DNA of 64,000 bases from contig OX328124.1 in the NCBI GenBank assembly GCA_946811695.1, forward strand, positions 60,699,749-60,763,748, in the 5' to 3' direction. This DNA is from Gonocerus acuteangulatus (lineage: Eukaryota > Arthropoda > Insecta > Hemiptera > Coreidae). The notes under the pieces were generated by a model. The model was not told the DNA's origin and ran no database searches. It saw only the letters and a list, made by a program, of their open reading frames with translations. How positions within the stretch are numbered: position 1 is the stretch's first letter; each line of letters begins with the position of its first letter. Both the position numbers and the translations under genes were made by a program. Below, one piece after another: positions 1-10,469 of the stretch.

Positions 1-197
1 TCATGAGTCGACCCCGCCCAAAAACGTGGTTCGGGAGAGAACAGGAGTAAGGATGAAGTGATCAGGAACTTAACCGGAAGTCGATAGGAAGTGAGAAAGA
101 AAGAGAAAACAGAAATATGCTAAAAAGAACCGCCCGAGCTTATTCGATGTTTCTTGAATTTTGGCAGTAGGCTGAAAACAGAAAGGCACAGGGGCAT

Positions 198-241
<44 letters not shown>

Positions 242-3060
242 CTTGGTTTTTAATTAAAATCCCTACTTTCATTAAGCATTAGTAAACAATTTAAAGAAAC
301 GAACAACGGTTTTGATAGTAATCTACATACTAAATCAGTTAGTTATTGAATATTTTCCTGTTTCAATCTGAAACAATCGCAATTTTTTATCCTTAATAAT
401 AATTATTTAGCTGTAATATAAACGTAGTCGAAGATAAAATTTCACTGTTATAGATGAATCACAATTTTTTGTAAACCTATAACTGACGATCAAAAGATGA
501 CGTTCAAAATACGACTTCCTGAATAGTTATAACTCGCTATCTGTTCTAAAGGTGTTAGGATTGTTGCCAATCCTAACACCTAATCCTGGGTTGTTGCCTG
601 ATAATCTTAATAAAAAAATAAATTTTTATTTTCATAAAACTAATTCAGGAAGGTTTTTGCCTATATTTTGGTCCATTTTAAAAGCAATAAATCCAAAATT
701 AAAATTAAATCAGTTTTTAATTACATCCTTAATAAAGCTTTGATACAAACATAAAATTTAATAATTTCTGTTGCAATACCTTTAAGTTCCCTTGCCAGTT
801 TCACTTTCTCTTCTATCAATTGGAGAATTATTATAGTGCTCTTTAATGTTTACTAATTAGAATTGGGGGCGAATTACGATTAAGTGGTACAGCTCTCGCC
901 TTAAAGTAACTTAGCTGAAACTTGGGGGTCTAAAGTCGGAATTGGGATCACAGGATGCTCCAAGGCCTACCCAGTCTTCAATGGGTACCAACAAAGGGGT
1001 AAATGAGGCGGGCTGTAGAACACTGAGTATAATGAATAATAAATACTGAGTAGTATTACAGCTATCATGAAATGTATTCCACAGAAGATATACTCATATA
1101 TCCATAGTCGCTAACTATAAAATCGCGAGTGATTGGTGCCATCATTTTGTCTTATTTCAATTTCAATAAATTGACAAATAGGTCGTGTAAATGTTTTATA
1201 TTCGGCTTCATAATAATCACTCCCCTCACATATATCTTTTTCAGTAACTTTAAATGACACAATAGTAAAAAAAAAAAAATAATTGAGTCAGCTGTTCATT
1301 ACAAATATAAAGACAAAAAAAAAATCTCTTTTGGTTTATTTCGGATTAATTTGATTAGTTTAGCACAGTCTCCAGGAATTCGACGTGAACTAACAACCCC
1401 ACTTAGAAATGTGATTAGTTATGCAGCTCCTGCTTCTTCCTATTAAAGAAAAAAAAACAAAAAAAAAAACGTATCTTATAATATTGCGAATTAGAACAAA
1501 TTCCGCATGATTATTGTTTTCTGGGTTGTTTTCTACTAATCTAAAATTCTTTTTGCATATTTTTCGACACTTGATCTACACGATTCCACATTATGCTACG
1601 GATCTTTTTCGATATAGTTTTAAGTGCCTAGAGGGTGTCGCACACGTGCGGCAACATTGCAATGTTGTAACATTTTTCTATACCTAATTACTTGTCGAAT
1701 AGTGTCCTAATATTGTTTCTCCATTTTACATCCAGTCCTGATCTCGAAACACCTTTTTGGTCGACCGTTTTCGACGACTTTACCATTAGGTATTATTTTC
1801 TGCATATTTGTTGAAAATGTGCAACATTAACAACGAGGTCCACCTAATATCAGGTGTGAAACTGTTAAATTTATTCGTTATGCCTTATATAAAGAGGAAT
1901 ATGTCGAGTTAACATTATTAAATTAGTTGTTAATTTTTCGAATCTGCACTCAAAAATACTTTTGGAATTATTTATCTCGCCACCCATTGAGTAAAATATG
2001 TTTTTTAAAAAATTGAATACTTGCTGTTTTTACAGGTTATTTTTCATATAAAACCTGTTTATTTTCATAAATAATTTTTCGGTCGAATTAGTAGTGGTCT
2101 CATACTCAAAAATGATACCGAAATTTTTCAATACCCCAACTTTTTCCCCCAAAATCGGACGTTTGGCACCAATGTGCGTGATCAGAAACGTGTTGGGACT
2201 ACATTTTCGTACGTAGTTCTTCTGTTGAAGATCTTTTTCGAGTTGAGACTGTAAATTTTTACTTTATCAATTCATTCTAAAGAAGATGCACCCAGTACAT
2301 GTGAAAATTTAGGGAGCAAAAGTTTTAATTTAAGACAGAACAATGGTTTTACGTACTCGTCTCTTACGCCGTTGTTAATTGCTTCAATATTGCCTAACTG
2401 CGAGGAGCTTGAATATCATGGATCAACTAAATGAATTTATTTATTAAAATTAATTCGAATAATTTCATATCATAATTCACGTAGGACCCAAATCACTTGT
2501 TTAACAAACTAACATAAAACCGCGCTTTTATCAGAATGTTTGGCTTAGTAAAATTTTCTAGAAAAAAAAACTTGTTCCAATGGGAAGAGGGTGCAAAATT
2601 AATTAGAGTTGAACTAACTTGAACGAATGAACCGATTTTATTTTTTTACTAAAAGCTTCTAAAAACATTATGTATTACTTTTTTTCAAACCCTTCACCGC
2701 CACATATTTTCCGTACTGAATCCATGTGATTTGTACTTATCATGAAAAATATGTTGAAGACAAAAAAATTAATTAAAGATAATTTTTTTCAAAACGGCTG
2801 AAGGTCAGGTATATATTTAAAACACTTCGTCTGCTCAAATATCCTTTATTTATCGCTCTACATGTTTTACTTATAGAGACACCTCTTCAGAAGCAACATA
2901 ACAGTACACATATAATTTTAGCCTCAACTAAGGCAGACTTTCTACAGATAGGGCCTCCCTCAAACAGTTTGTTCGTGGCCCTACCTGTGGAAGGTTCTCA
3001 CAAATATGAGCAGCACTTAGTCATTCTATTGTAAACAAATGTATACAATTTCATCATGGG
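1..3060. other. upstream non-coding DNA, no gene seen
   Basis: AT-rich sequence with a poly(T) tract at 200-237. A small inverted repeat at 2940-2997 has arms reading about TCTACAGATAGGGCC / GGCCCTACCTGTGGA around a 22-base loop. A CACGTG E-box sits inside a near-palindrome at about 1637. The open frame at 552-743 has no recognisable domain and is not called as a gene. Confidence 0.6.
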
Positions 3061-3450
3061 TAAGAAGGAGAGTTGCTATGTATGCATTTGATACTTGTTT
3101 ATAACCTTCATCAAGTTTTGGTTAACAACATTCAGGTTTATTAAAATTATGTTTACGAACTTTAAATGTTTTACCAAGGACCTGACCGCTCTTTGTATGT
3201 ACAGTTTAGATGTGTATACTGATTTGTACTTGATTTTCTTCCTGTTTTTGGTCTTGCCACTGGTAAGACATAACTTTAATGTAGCGTATTCATCAGTGAG
3301 TTCAGTTGTAGACAATTTATTGGTATTTTTTGAGCTATTTATGGCTAGATGGAGCTAAATCAATTTATTCTGCGCCATTGAGGTACTTATTCAAGGTACT
3401 TGAATTGTGGTGTCCTTGTTGGAGGGTTTTGATAAATTAATTTCAATCCA

Positions 3451-3481
<31 letters not shown>

Positions 3482-3490
3482 TTTTTTTTT

Positions 3491-3545
3491 TTATTTTTTT
3501 TTTTTTTACGGCGCATCTACATCTAGGTCATTAGCGCCGCCAATC
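3491..3545 (-). repeat. SINE tail fragment (same tail as the 5S-headed SINE)
   Basis: On the minus strand the sequence reads GGCGCTAATGACCTAGATGT then AGATGCGCCG then an A-rich tail, matching the tail of the 5S-headed SINE at 4840-5073 (GGCGCTAATGGCCTAGCTGT then AGATGTGCCG). No head is present, as expected of a 5'-truncated retroposed copy. Looser relatives of this tail occur at 4719-4760, 14683-14718 and 54348-54390. Confidence 0.55.
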
Positions 3546-3833
3546 CACTATTATTACAATTATTGCTGAACAGTGAGTTGTTCGCACAGAAATAGTTCAC
3601 CTGACGAGACTTTTCGTTTTACCATGGTTAGAGCCAGTACTTGACCATAGGAGTCACATTTAACCCTTGCGTTGACAATTGATTGCCATAATATTTGAAT
3701 GCATGTACTACTAAGTGTGTTTTATTATTAAACATCGATGTCTGTTTCTTCCGTGCATAGACTCCGATTTGTATACATGTATTTAACCCTAGGCAATACT
3801 TGATCTTCGATACATACAATTATATATATCATT

Positions 3834-4270
3834 GCCAACCTTGGTCTTCCTCTGTCGCTCGGCATTTCCATTGGTATGTAGTATCTTATTTCTGTGTAAA
3901 ATTAATTAATGTTACTATTAGCTACTATATTTGTCATTGGTATATATTTCTCTTATTTCTTTGTAAAATCAATTAATGTTACTAATTACTATTAAAATCA
4001 ATTACTGTACCTATTTTCTTTTTCATTCTACTCATTCTAAGAATTTTAAGACGATATGTTCTGTTATAAGTTAAACTGTATCTATAGTTCTGTTACCTAT
4101 CACAATTATAAATTTTTCTTGATTGTTTCTGTATTAATTTCTTTTTTTTGTCATTTTAGCTGACGAAGGCTACCAATGAGTAGCCGAAACGTCCGAAATA
4201 TAGATTTTTTTAAAACAAAATCATATTGAGGTTTATTTAGCCGAATCCCAACCATTCCATCTGTACCAAT
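3834..4270 (+). repeat. full copy of a dispersed repeat with a hammerhead-like motif
   Basis: This roughly 437-bp unit runs from GCCAACCTTGGTCTTCCTCT to AACCATTCCATC. Two inverted copies of the same unit lie at 62045-62760, matching over most of their length. Near the 3' end (4160-4193) it carries CTGACGA, then an A, then a perfect 6-bp stem GGCTAC/GTAGCC with loop CAATGA, then GAAACGTC. CTGANGA and GAAA are the two conserved strands of a hammerhead ribozyme core. I could not build stems I and III or place a cleavage site. Penelope-like retroelements are known to carry hammerheads, so a Penelope-type terminal repeat is a candidate identity. The unit has no coding sequence. Confidence 0.6.
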
Positions 4271-4839
4271 TATATATAGTTTAGAATTCCTCTTTAAGAT
4301 AAACAAGCAAAATTTAGGAAACTTGCTGTCATACGAGAAAGGACTCGTTTTAATGAAATCAATATCAATCTAGTTACAGACTAATTATTTAAAAAGAAAT
4401 CAATTATTAATATTGAAAATGATAAACAAAAATAAATCAGAAAACTATTAAGGGTTTATAATATTAGACGAAAACTTTTTTTATTTATTTATATTTTTAT
4501 TATTATTTATTGACATTTTAAAATTTACATTTCTTCACATTTTCCATTATTATTTGTTGATCATTTTTGAATTATTGTTTAAATTGTAATTTATTGATAT
4601 TTTTGAAATAATTTTTTACTGGTTTTTTTTTGTTATTATTCATTGATTTTTTTCTACATTATCTATAGTATCATGTGCAAAATATTGGGTAAAATATTTT
4701 ATAGTATCGTGTTCTATGGTGCTAATGACCCTAGCAGTCGAAGCACCCATAAACAGACAAAAAAAAATTATCATGTTTTAAGAGTTATTGCGGGGAAATT
4801 CCACCTGTAATTTAGTTTTAACTGACTGTAAGCCCACGT

Positions 4840-5073
4840 AGTTATTTTTATTTGTTTTTCTATTACGGCACATCTACAGCTAGGCCATTAGCGCCAACGA
4901 AGATAATAAGCTTATACATTATTATTAAGATATTATAGCTTATTTAAGTTGCCACCCCTTTCTAATGTCAACAGAACAAGGACGGTCACCCATTCAGGTA
5001 CTGGCCGCGCCCGACGTTGCTTAGCTTCCATGATCAACGGTAACCGGCGCATTTACGGCTGTAGTCGTTGGCT
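4840..5073 (-). mobile_element. 5S rRNA-headed SINE, copy 1
   Basis: On the minus strand, positions 5073 to about 4983 read as a 5S rRNA: GCCAACGACTACAGC at the start, then CGCCGGTTACCGTTGATCA, AAGCTAAGCAACGTCGGG (internal control box A region) and CTGAATGGGTGACCG (box C region). A body follows with GGGGTGGCAACTT and the tail GGCGCTAATGGCCTAGCTGT, then an A/T-rich end. The 5S part stops short of the normal 3' terminus and runs into the body, so this is a 5S-derived SINE (SINE3-type) rather than a 5S gene. It would be driven by an internal RNA polymerase III type 1 promoter if intact. Confidence 0.8.
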
Positions 5074-5429
5074 CTAGTTATTATGAGATATTCTCGTCAT
5101 AATTATTTGTTTTCCAACCAATATAGAATATTATGCCAGCTTCATTTAGATGTTTTTAAATGACTATCTTAGTATAAGAGATGTAGTTTTGTATGATATT
5201 TGTATAAAGAAGGTTGGCCCTATAAGAAAAAGATTTAGATAGACATGTTAACATACGATATCAATTGACATATAATCAATGGTATGGATGATAGGTGGTG
5301 GTTAGCAGATATAATTAATTCGTGAAGAGAGCCACGCTCGTAAGTGCATAATCATTTCATCAGGGCTTAATAAACATATAGAGGCTTCAATCCTGTTCTG
5401 GAGGCCAATATATGTAATCGGCTGGGGAT

Positions 5430-5723
5430 TGAGTCGGCTGAGGCCTGGTAATAACTTGATCTCTACTAGTGGGGAGTGGGGAGCCATTGCTGTTCCCCTC
5501 TCGCTCCTTCTCCTCTCATTGGCTATAGGGCCATCTCTCTCCTCAGGGGTGGAGGAGTGGGGAGGAAGCGATTCCGATTGGAGGGGGCGGGCGCTTGCGC
5601 GGGTAGGCGTGGTCAAGAGGGAGGGGAAGTCTCACCACGCCCGGGACAGATTTCCAGTTTGAAATCTTAGTTTAAAGCTGTCAGCCGTTGACAGAAGCTC
5701 TCAATCCGAATGCTGGGCTGAGG
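5430..5723 (+). promoter_or_regulatory. GC-rich promoter / 5'UTR island of engrailed
   Basis: This is the most GC-rich non-coding stretch of the window and directly precedes the start codon. It holds two inverted CCAAT boxes (ATTGG at about 5518 and 5577), GC/KLF boxes (GGGGCGGGC at 5584, GGCGTGG near 5606, CCACGCCC near 5635), two GCCAT cores (5483 and 5530) and CTCTCTCC tracts near 5534. No clear TATA box is visible. Both strands happen to be open over about 230-310 bases (5302-5662), which I attribute to base composition. The exact transcription start is not visible. Combined GCCAT, GAGA-like and KLF-like sites resemble the promoter-proximal Polycomb response elements of fly engrailed; that is inference. 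Confidence 0.55.
5710..5721 (+). promoter_or_regulatory. three-codon upstream ORF ending 2 nt before the engrailed start
   Basis: ATG at 5710 reads ATG CTG GGC TGA and terminates at 5721; the main ATG follows at 5724. The context is weak (C at -3, C at +4). If the 5'UTR includes this point, a scanning ribosome would meet it just before the main start, where it could mildly dampen translation. It could equally be chance. Confidence 0.35.
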
Positions 5724-6009
5724 ATGGCCCTCGAAACAGAGCGTCGGCCGTCGGCCTTCCACAAGATCGAGTTGTTGACATGCAAAGATCCTTCGCCAGC
5801 TATAGCACCGGCTTCTCTCCCCTTCTCCGTCGACAATATCCTGAGACCGGAGTTCGGACAAGCTGCACGGAGACCCCAGCGTCTCTCGAGATCTGATGAT
5901 GAAGGACCCTCCCCGAACAAGATAGACCCACCTATTCCTGATGACCCCAATGGACCCGTATGGCCGGCTTGGGTATACTGCACCAGATACTCCGACAGGC
6001 CCAGCTCAG
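5724..6009 (+). CDS. en: engrailed homeobox protein, coding exon 1 (EH1 and EH2)
   Basis: Exon 1 encodes residues 1-95 plus the first base of codon 96. The ATG at 5724 is the first in-frame ATG after a TAA at 5673 and has a good Kozak context (A at -3, G at +4). EH1, the Groucho-recruiting repression motif, is at residues 32-45 (LPFSVDNILRPEFG). EH2, with the paired tryptophans that contact Exd/Pbx, is at 80-95 (WPAWVYCTRYSDRPSS). Between them lies an acidic/proline-rich linker (about residues 55-78). The exon ends in phase 1 at a GTCAGT donor (6010). The N-terminal part is short: many insect Engrailed proteins have 100-400 residues before EH2, here 79. An upstream non-ATG or spliced start cannot be excluded. 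Family assignment is secure; the choice of engrailed over invected rests on exon 2. Confidence 0.93.
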
Positions 6010-6074
6010 GTCAGTACATAACATTTACCTCAGCTACTTGTAACGACATCAATGTATTATTATGTTACAGATAA

Positions 6075-9000
6075 CGTTTTCAAGCCTTTAAATGATCCTA
6101 ATTTATAGTCATTGTATATTCGAAATTAAATATAACTAAAATATTAAAAAATTAAATTTCCCAATTCCTTCAGATTTTCCTTAACAAATTAAAAATACAA
6201 GTTTTCGTTGAAAATGTTTTTAAAACATTATGTTACTAAAGACAACTGTATGTATGCCTGTAAGGGAAGATTTTTTTTTTTCATTTATTAGGTATAAAGT
6301 TTGCCTAACTGAAATGTAATTAATGAAAATTAATTTTAAGAATAACAGGGCTAAATTTTTCCTGTTCGCCAACATTTTCTGGGTTAATGGATTTTCGTTA
6401 GAGCTTACTCCTATGTTTGTTTATATTTTCACTTCTTAATTTTTTCACGGAAATGAATGATTCTGTAATAATATTAACACATCAAATTCAGCAATGAACC
6501 TTTTTTTAAACTGTTTATAAATTATATTTTTACTTCAATATATTTCGTTTATTGTTCAATGCAAAAGTAACTACTGAAGGAATGAATTTTGATTGCTATT
6601 AAATTATCGTTCGTCTGAGAAAGTTAATATTGGGAGAAGTGATTAAACTAAGATAATGATTTTTGATCCAAAATAGGTTATCCAGTTTAACCCGCTACGC
6701 ATAAATATAAATTAATTTAGTTAAATATATTATAAATATGAACGTAAATTACGTTTTATTATGAATTGAAGGTTTTAGAATTTTACATAAACATACCTAC
6801 ATTTTTATTATTCTTATATCAACATACTTTTGTTGATATAAGAAAAGCCCGATGTAAATATGTATGCTTAAAATATAAAATTACGATGCGGTTGACATTT
6901 CTTGTTTCCATTGATAACAAATAATTCGTTTGCTGGACATTTTTATTATTAAATTGACTTCTGGGTGAGGCCAAAGCACTGATGTATAATCTAATATAAA
7001 TAATTCTATAAACCATTCTTTTTTTACATTAATTTATTCGTAAGTTGGAATATCGCTATTGTAGGGTAACCCAAGTAATACATATTTAATTATTCCTTCT
7101 TAATTAATCTCTCCACGTGCCTTTATTGTGGCTGATATAAATAAATTATACATAATATTTTAGCTGGCGATTTAATTTATCTTGGTTCCATTTATTAGTA
7201 TTTTAATTTTACTTTAATCAGTAGATACATATATTATTTATCAAGGCTCGTGAAAGCTGTACAAAAATTTGGTAAAAGAATATTTTCGTACTATATTTTT
7301 ATGATTTTTTTCTAGCTTTATGTAACATATTTTATTTATTTATAGATATGATGAAGAGTTTATTTTATTCTCAAATTGATATTTATACTTCATGACTCTC
7401 TATATCTCGTGTGAATTCCTATTTGTGTAAAGTGCGATTAAAACACCATATTTATTGCCTTGAAGATGAGTTTATTTAATTTATAAATCAATTTAAGAAA
7501 TAATCAATTGGATATGTGATTCCTTGTTGGCTTAAAAAGTATTATAAAAAAGGTACAAATTAATTTCCGTAGTGTTATTTCTTGTTCTAATTTTCCATGC
7601 CCTCCTAAAGTTTGTTTTGTTAACTGATTTTTTGTTTATATTTTTAGGTTTTAAATAAACCATAATAATAGTAGTTTTCTATCATAAAATTGGCCTTCAA
7701 AATTATTATCCCATAGAGCAATTTACAATTATTTTTACAACTAAAAACTACTAGTGATTATGATAAGAGTAATTAGATAAAATGAAAACTCATAGTTAAT
7801 TCTAATATATCATAACCCTATAAATAATTCTAAATTTAAAAATTTGTCTACAACTTTATAGGCATATTACACGTTTATGATCATTTATCCAGGAATTTTT
7901 ACCTACTGAAAGAACGTACTAAAAGTATGGTTACAATTCATAGCTTCTCAGGAATGTTCATGTACGAAAATCTACATGGGACATTATAATTATTATTTGG
8001 TTATTCTTAGAGTTAGATTTACTTTGATCATAAAAAATTATTTAATTGAATTACCTTACCAGAATGTGCCGCCCGCATAATTAATATTTTCTAAAATCAT
8101 GGTAACATATTTTTTAAAAGGTCAAAATATACTTTTTCAATAGAGTTGTCATTCATTTTTAACTAACTAATTTAATATGGCCTACACAATTAAAACTAAA
8201 ATTTAAAAAAAACTGGAATAATTAAAAGACATTTTACAAAATGTGATCAGCTCAAACAAAGTGTTATTTATATTTCACTATCTGTAAAATCTATATCTAA
8301 AAATGATGGCAGTTGTGATATATTCAAATAAATTAAAACTAAAAATCATTCTATGCCTGTAGCAGATGTATCATGGTATAATTCTTTTTAACGAAAATAA
8401 TAAATATCACTTTTTAATATATTAGCGAATAAAATTCCTGGGTGTAGGCCTCTTCTCTGAATTTTTTAAGTCAGTTACTATTGTAATAAGTTGCTTTGTA
8501 GAAGAGAGCGTTTAAAAATATAATGTAAATTACATACCTTAAGAATAGATTAAAAAAAAAAAAAAAAAAAAAAACAACAACACTGGAAACTATTTTATAT
8601 TAAACATTTGTGGGTTTAATTATTTGAAGGAATTTATCTAGGAAAATTGAAGAATGATTTTCACATGAAAATAGGACATATAAGTGTATTTCTGTAAAGT
8701 AAATTTTCCATGTGGATATTGTCATCACAATTAGAAGACAATATCCAAAGTTGTGGTATTTATAAATGAACCGCGTTTATTCCACATACCTGGTTAACAT
8801 TCTTAATCTCTCGTTCTTACACATTTAATGATTGTTTCTAACATATCTATCTATCAGATGAAGAAAGGTCAAGTTTGTAGATTAGCAAAATCGGTTGATT
8901 AGGACTTGGGGTAAACCAAAACGTCCCCGTAAAGAGTATAATAATTGTGATCCCCTTGTGGGGGTAATTTGGAAATTTCTAGGAAATTCTCACAACATTA

Positions 9001-9360
9001 TTATTAAACCTAATGAAACCTCCTTCAGTCCACAATGTAAATGTGTCTCTGGCGGCCGGCCTTAATTTGTGATTTCTCGTGAAAAAGCTAACTAAGCAAC
9101 ATCCGAAACTAATGACAAAGTTGTATTTTAAAAACCATTGAATTTTAGGAAGAATGCGTTTGCCAAAAAGCTTGTTTTGTTTTTAAATAATTGTGCCGCA
9201 GTATTTGAACCAAAGTACAAGAGCTAAAGGTTTTTAATTTATTTTAGTCGTTACCCATCCGAGGAATGCGCTCAGATTATGCACCTAAGGGCCTAAATTT
9301 TTATTATTTTTGTTTTGTTACCTACTGAGGCAGAATTTAACTAGAACTACTGTGCAAATG
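6075..9360. other. intron 1 segment, AT-rich, nothing recognised
   Basis: There are no supported genes. A poly(A) run lies at 8552-8574 and a short hairpin GGATATTGTC/GACAATATCC at about 8714-8746. A GC-richer patch lies around 8900-9080. The short open frames here have no domains. Confidence 0.5.
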
Positions 9361-9369
9361 TTTTGCTCT

Positions 9370-9830
9370 GGAGTTTGATTTAAGCGTGTTTAATTGAATG
9401 TTTGCTAATAGTAGAAGTTAATAAAACTATAGAGAAATGTGAACGTACAAATTTAAATTCATGTAAATTTTAAATAAAAAAAAAGAGGAAAAATCTATAA
9501 TTTAGATGACTTTTTTCTTGCGAAATATCAACACTAATAACAAAGTACACGGTCCTTTATTAAAAACAACTCTACAAGCGACACATCTTTATTTGGTCTG
9601 CTAGTTTCAGAAAATTGGACGCTTCTAGTCTCTATTTTTGCGGTATTTTTGGCAGGAGTTTCTTTTCTACAGTTAGGCTGTAAGAATATAATAGATTTAT
9701 CTCCTGAAGAGGCGTCAATGTCTTCCTTAGGATTTTGATTTACTCGTGTTTAATTACATTTTTGCAAATAGTAGAAAATAAGAAAAATATTGACAAATGT
9801 GAACGTACGAATTTTTAGCGAAAACAATTA
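9370..9830 (+). repeat. diverged direct repeat, spacing about 364 bp
   Basis: The block at 9370-9460 (TTGATTTAAGCGTGTTTAAT ... AATGTGAACGTACAAATTT) recurs at 9734-9825 (TTGATTTACTCGTGTTTAAT ... AATGTGAACGTACGAATTT). Just before the second block, 9713-9730 holds CTCCTGAAGAGGCGTCAATG, identical to the start of the hammerhead-like motif at 43097, so this is probably a second, broken copy of that repeat. Confidence 0.5.
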
Positions 9831-10385
9831 CTTTCTTGTTATTGGCTACTCATTCACTTTAACATTTGCCAGGTTCATTTTTGACCAGTTTCTTAAAGTA
9901 TAAGGTATTATTTACTGGGGACTTCATAGAATTATATACTCCAATAAATGTTCCTGATGCCGAAAATGTATGTTCTAAAGCGTTTAAGGGATTCTTGCCG
10001 AGGATTAACTGTTCCTGTATCGAGATAGAAATTAGATTGGATTTTCCGAATTTGTTTTGCCTTTAATCAAGCGGATTTGAAGGCATATCGATGAAAATAG
10101 CATCGAAATAAAAACACAACTGGAGGGCCAAGGGCTCAGCTGTGGGCTTTATCAAATGGGGCAACACAAATTCGAGAATAAATACGAACGCCACCTACGA
10201 AATGTATTCCTTTATTTATTTTTTTTCGCATTGAGTAGAAAGACTATAAAGAAGATGAAGGCGCCTGCGTTGCCAGTAGCCGGTATAAATCAAGAGCCGA
10301 CATTGGTAGAGGAGGCCACCCAGAGACCAGCTGTTTAGTAGATATTTAGTAAGTCGACGAGCCCAGTTTTTCTCCGGCATCTTGA

Positions 10386-10460
10386 TGTTATCAGCTGGTA
10401 GCGTGTTCGCCTATCACCTCGGTCCTGTACTCCAACCCACGCTCAATCTCCACCGGCCCC
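10386..10460 (+). repeat. tRNA-like SINE head fragment
   Basis: A box A-like stretch (CAGCTGGTAGCGTGTTCGCC) is followed 21-35 bases later by GTACTCCAACCC, a degenerate box B. The order and spacing are those of a tRNA-derived SINE head. The acceptor stem does not close, so it is not a tRNA gene. Confidence 0.35.
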
Positions 10461-10469
10461 TTTAATATC

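Noticed and set aside
4160..4193. Active, complete hammerhead ribozyme
   Set aside because: Core strands and stem II are present, but stems I and III and an NUH cleavage site could not be identified by eye, so only a hammerhead-like motif is claimed.
4983..5073. 5S rRNA gene
   Set aside because: The 3' part of 5S is missing and runs into a SINE body; several conserved bases are changed.
5302..5662. Overlapping open frames on both strands upstream of exon 1
   Set aside because: The GC-rich promoter lacks stops by composition; translations are low-complexity Arg/Gly/Ser with no domain, and they do not join in frame to exon 1 by a visible splice site.
5667..5983. Minus-strand open frames over exon 1
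   Set aside because: They are shadows of the engrailed exon; the + strand frame carries EH1 and EH2.
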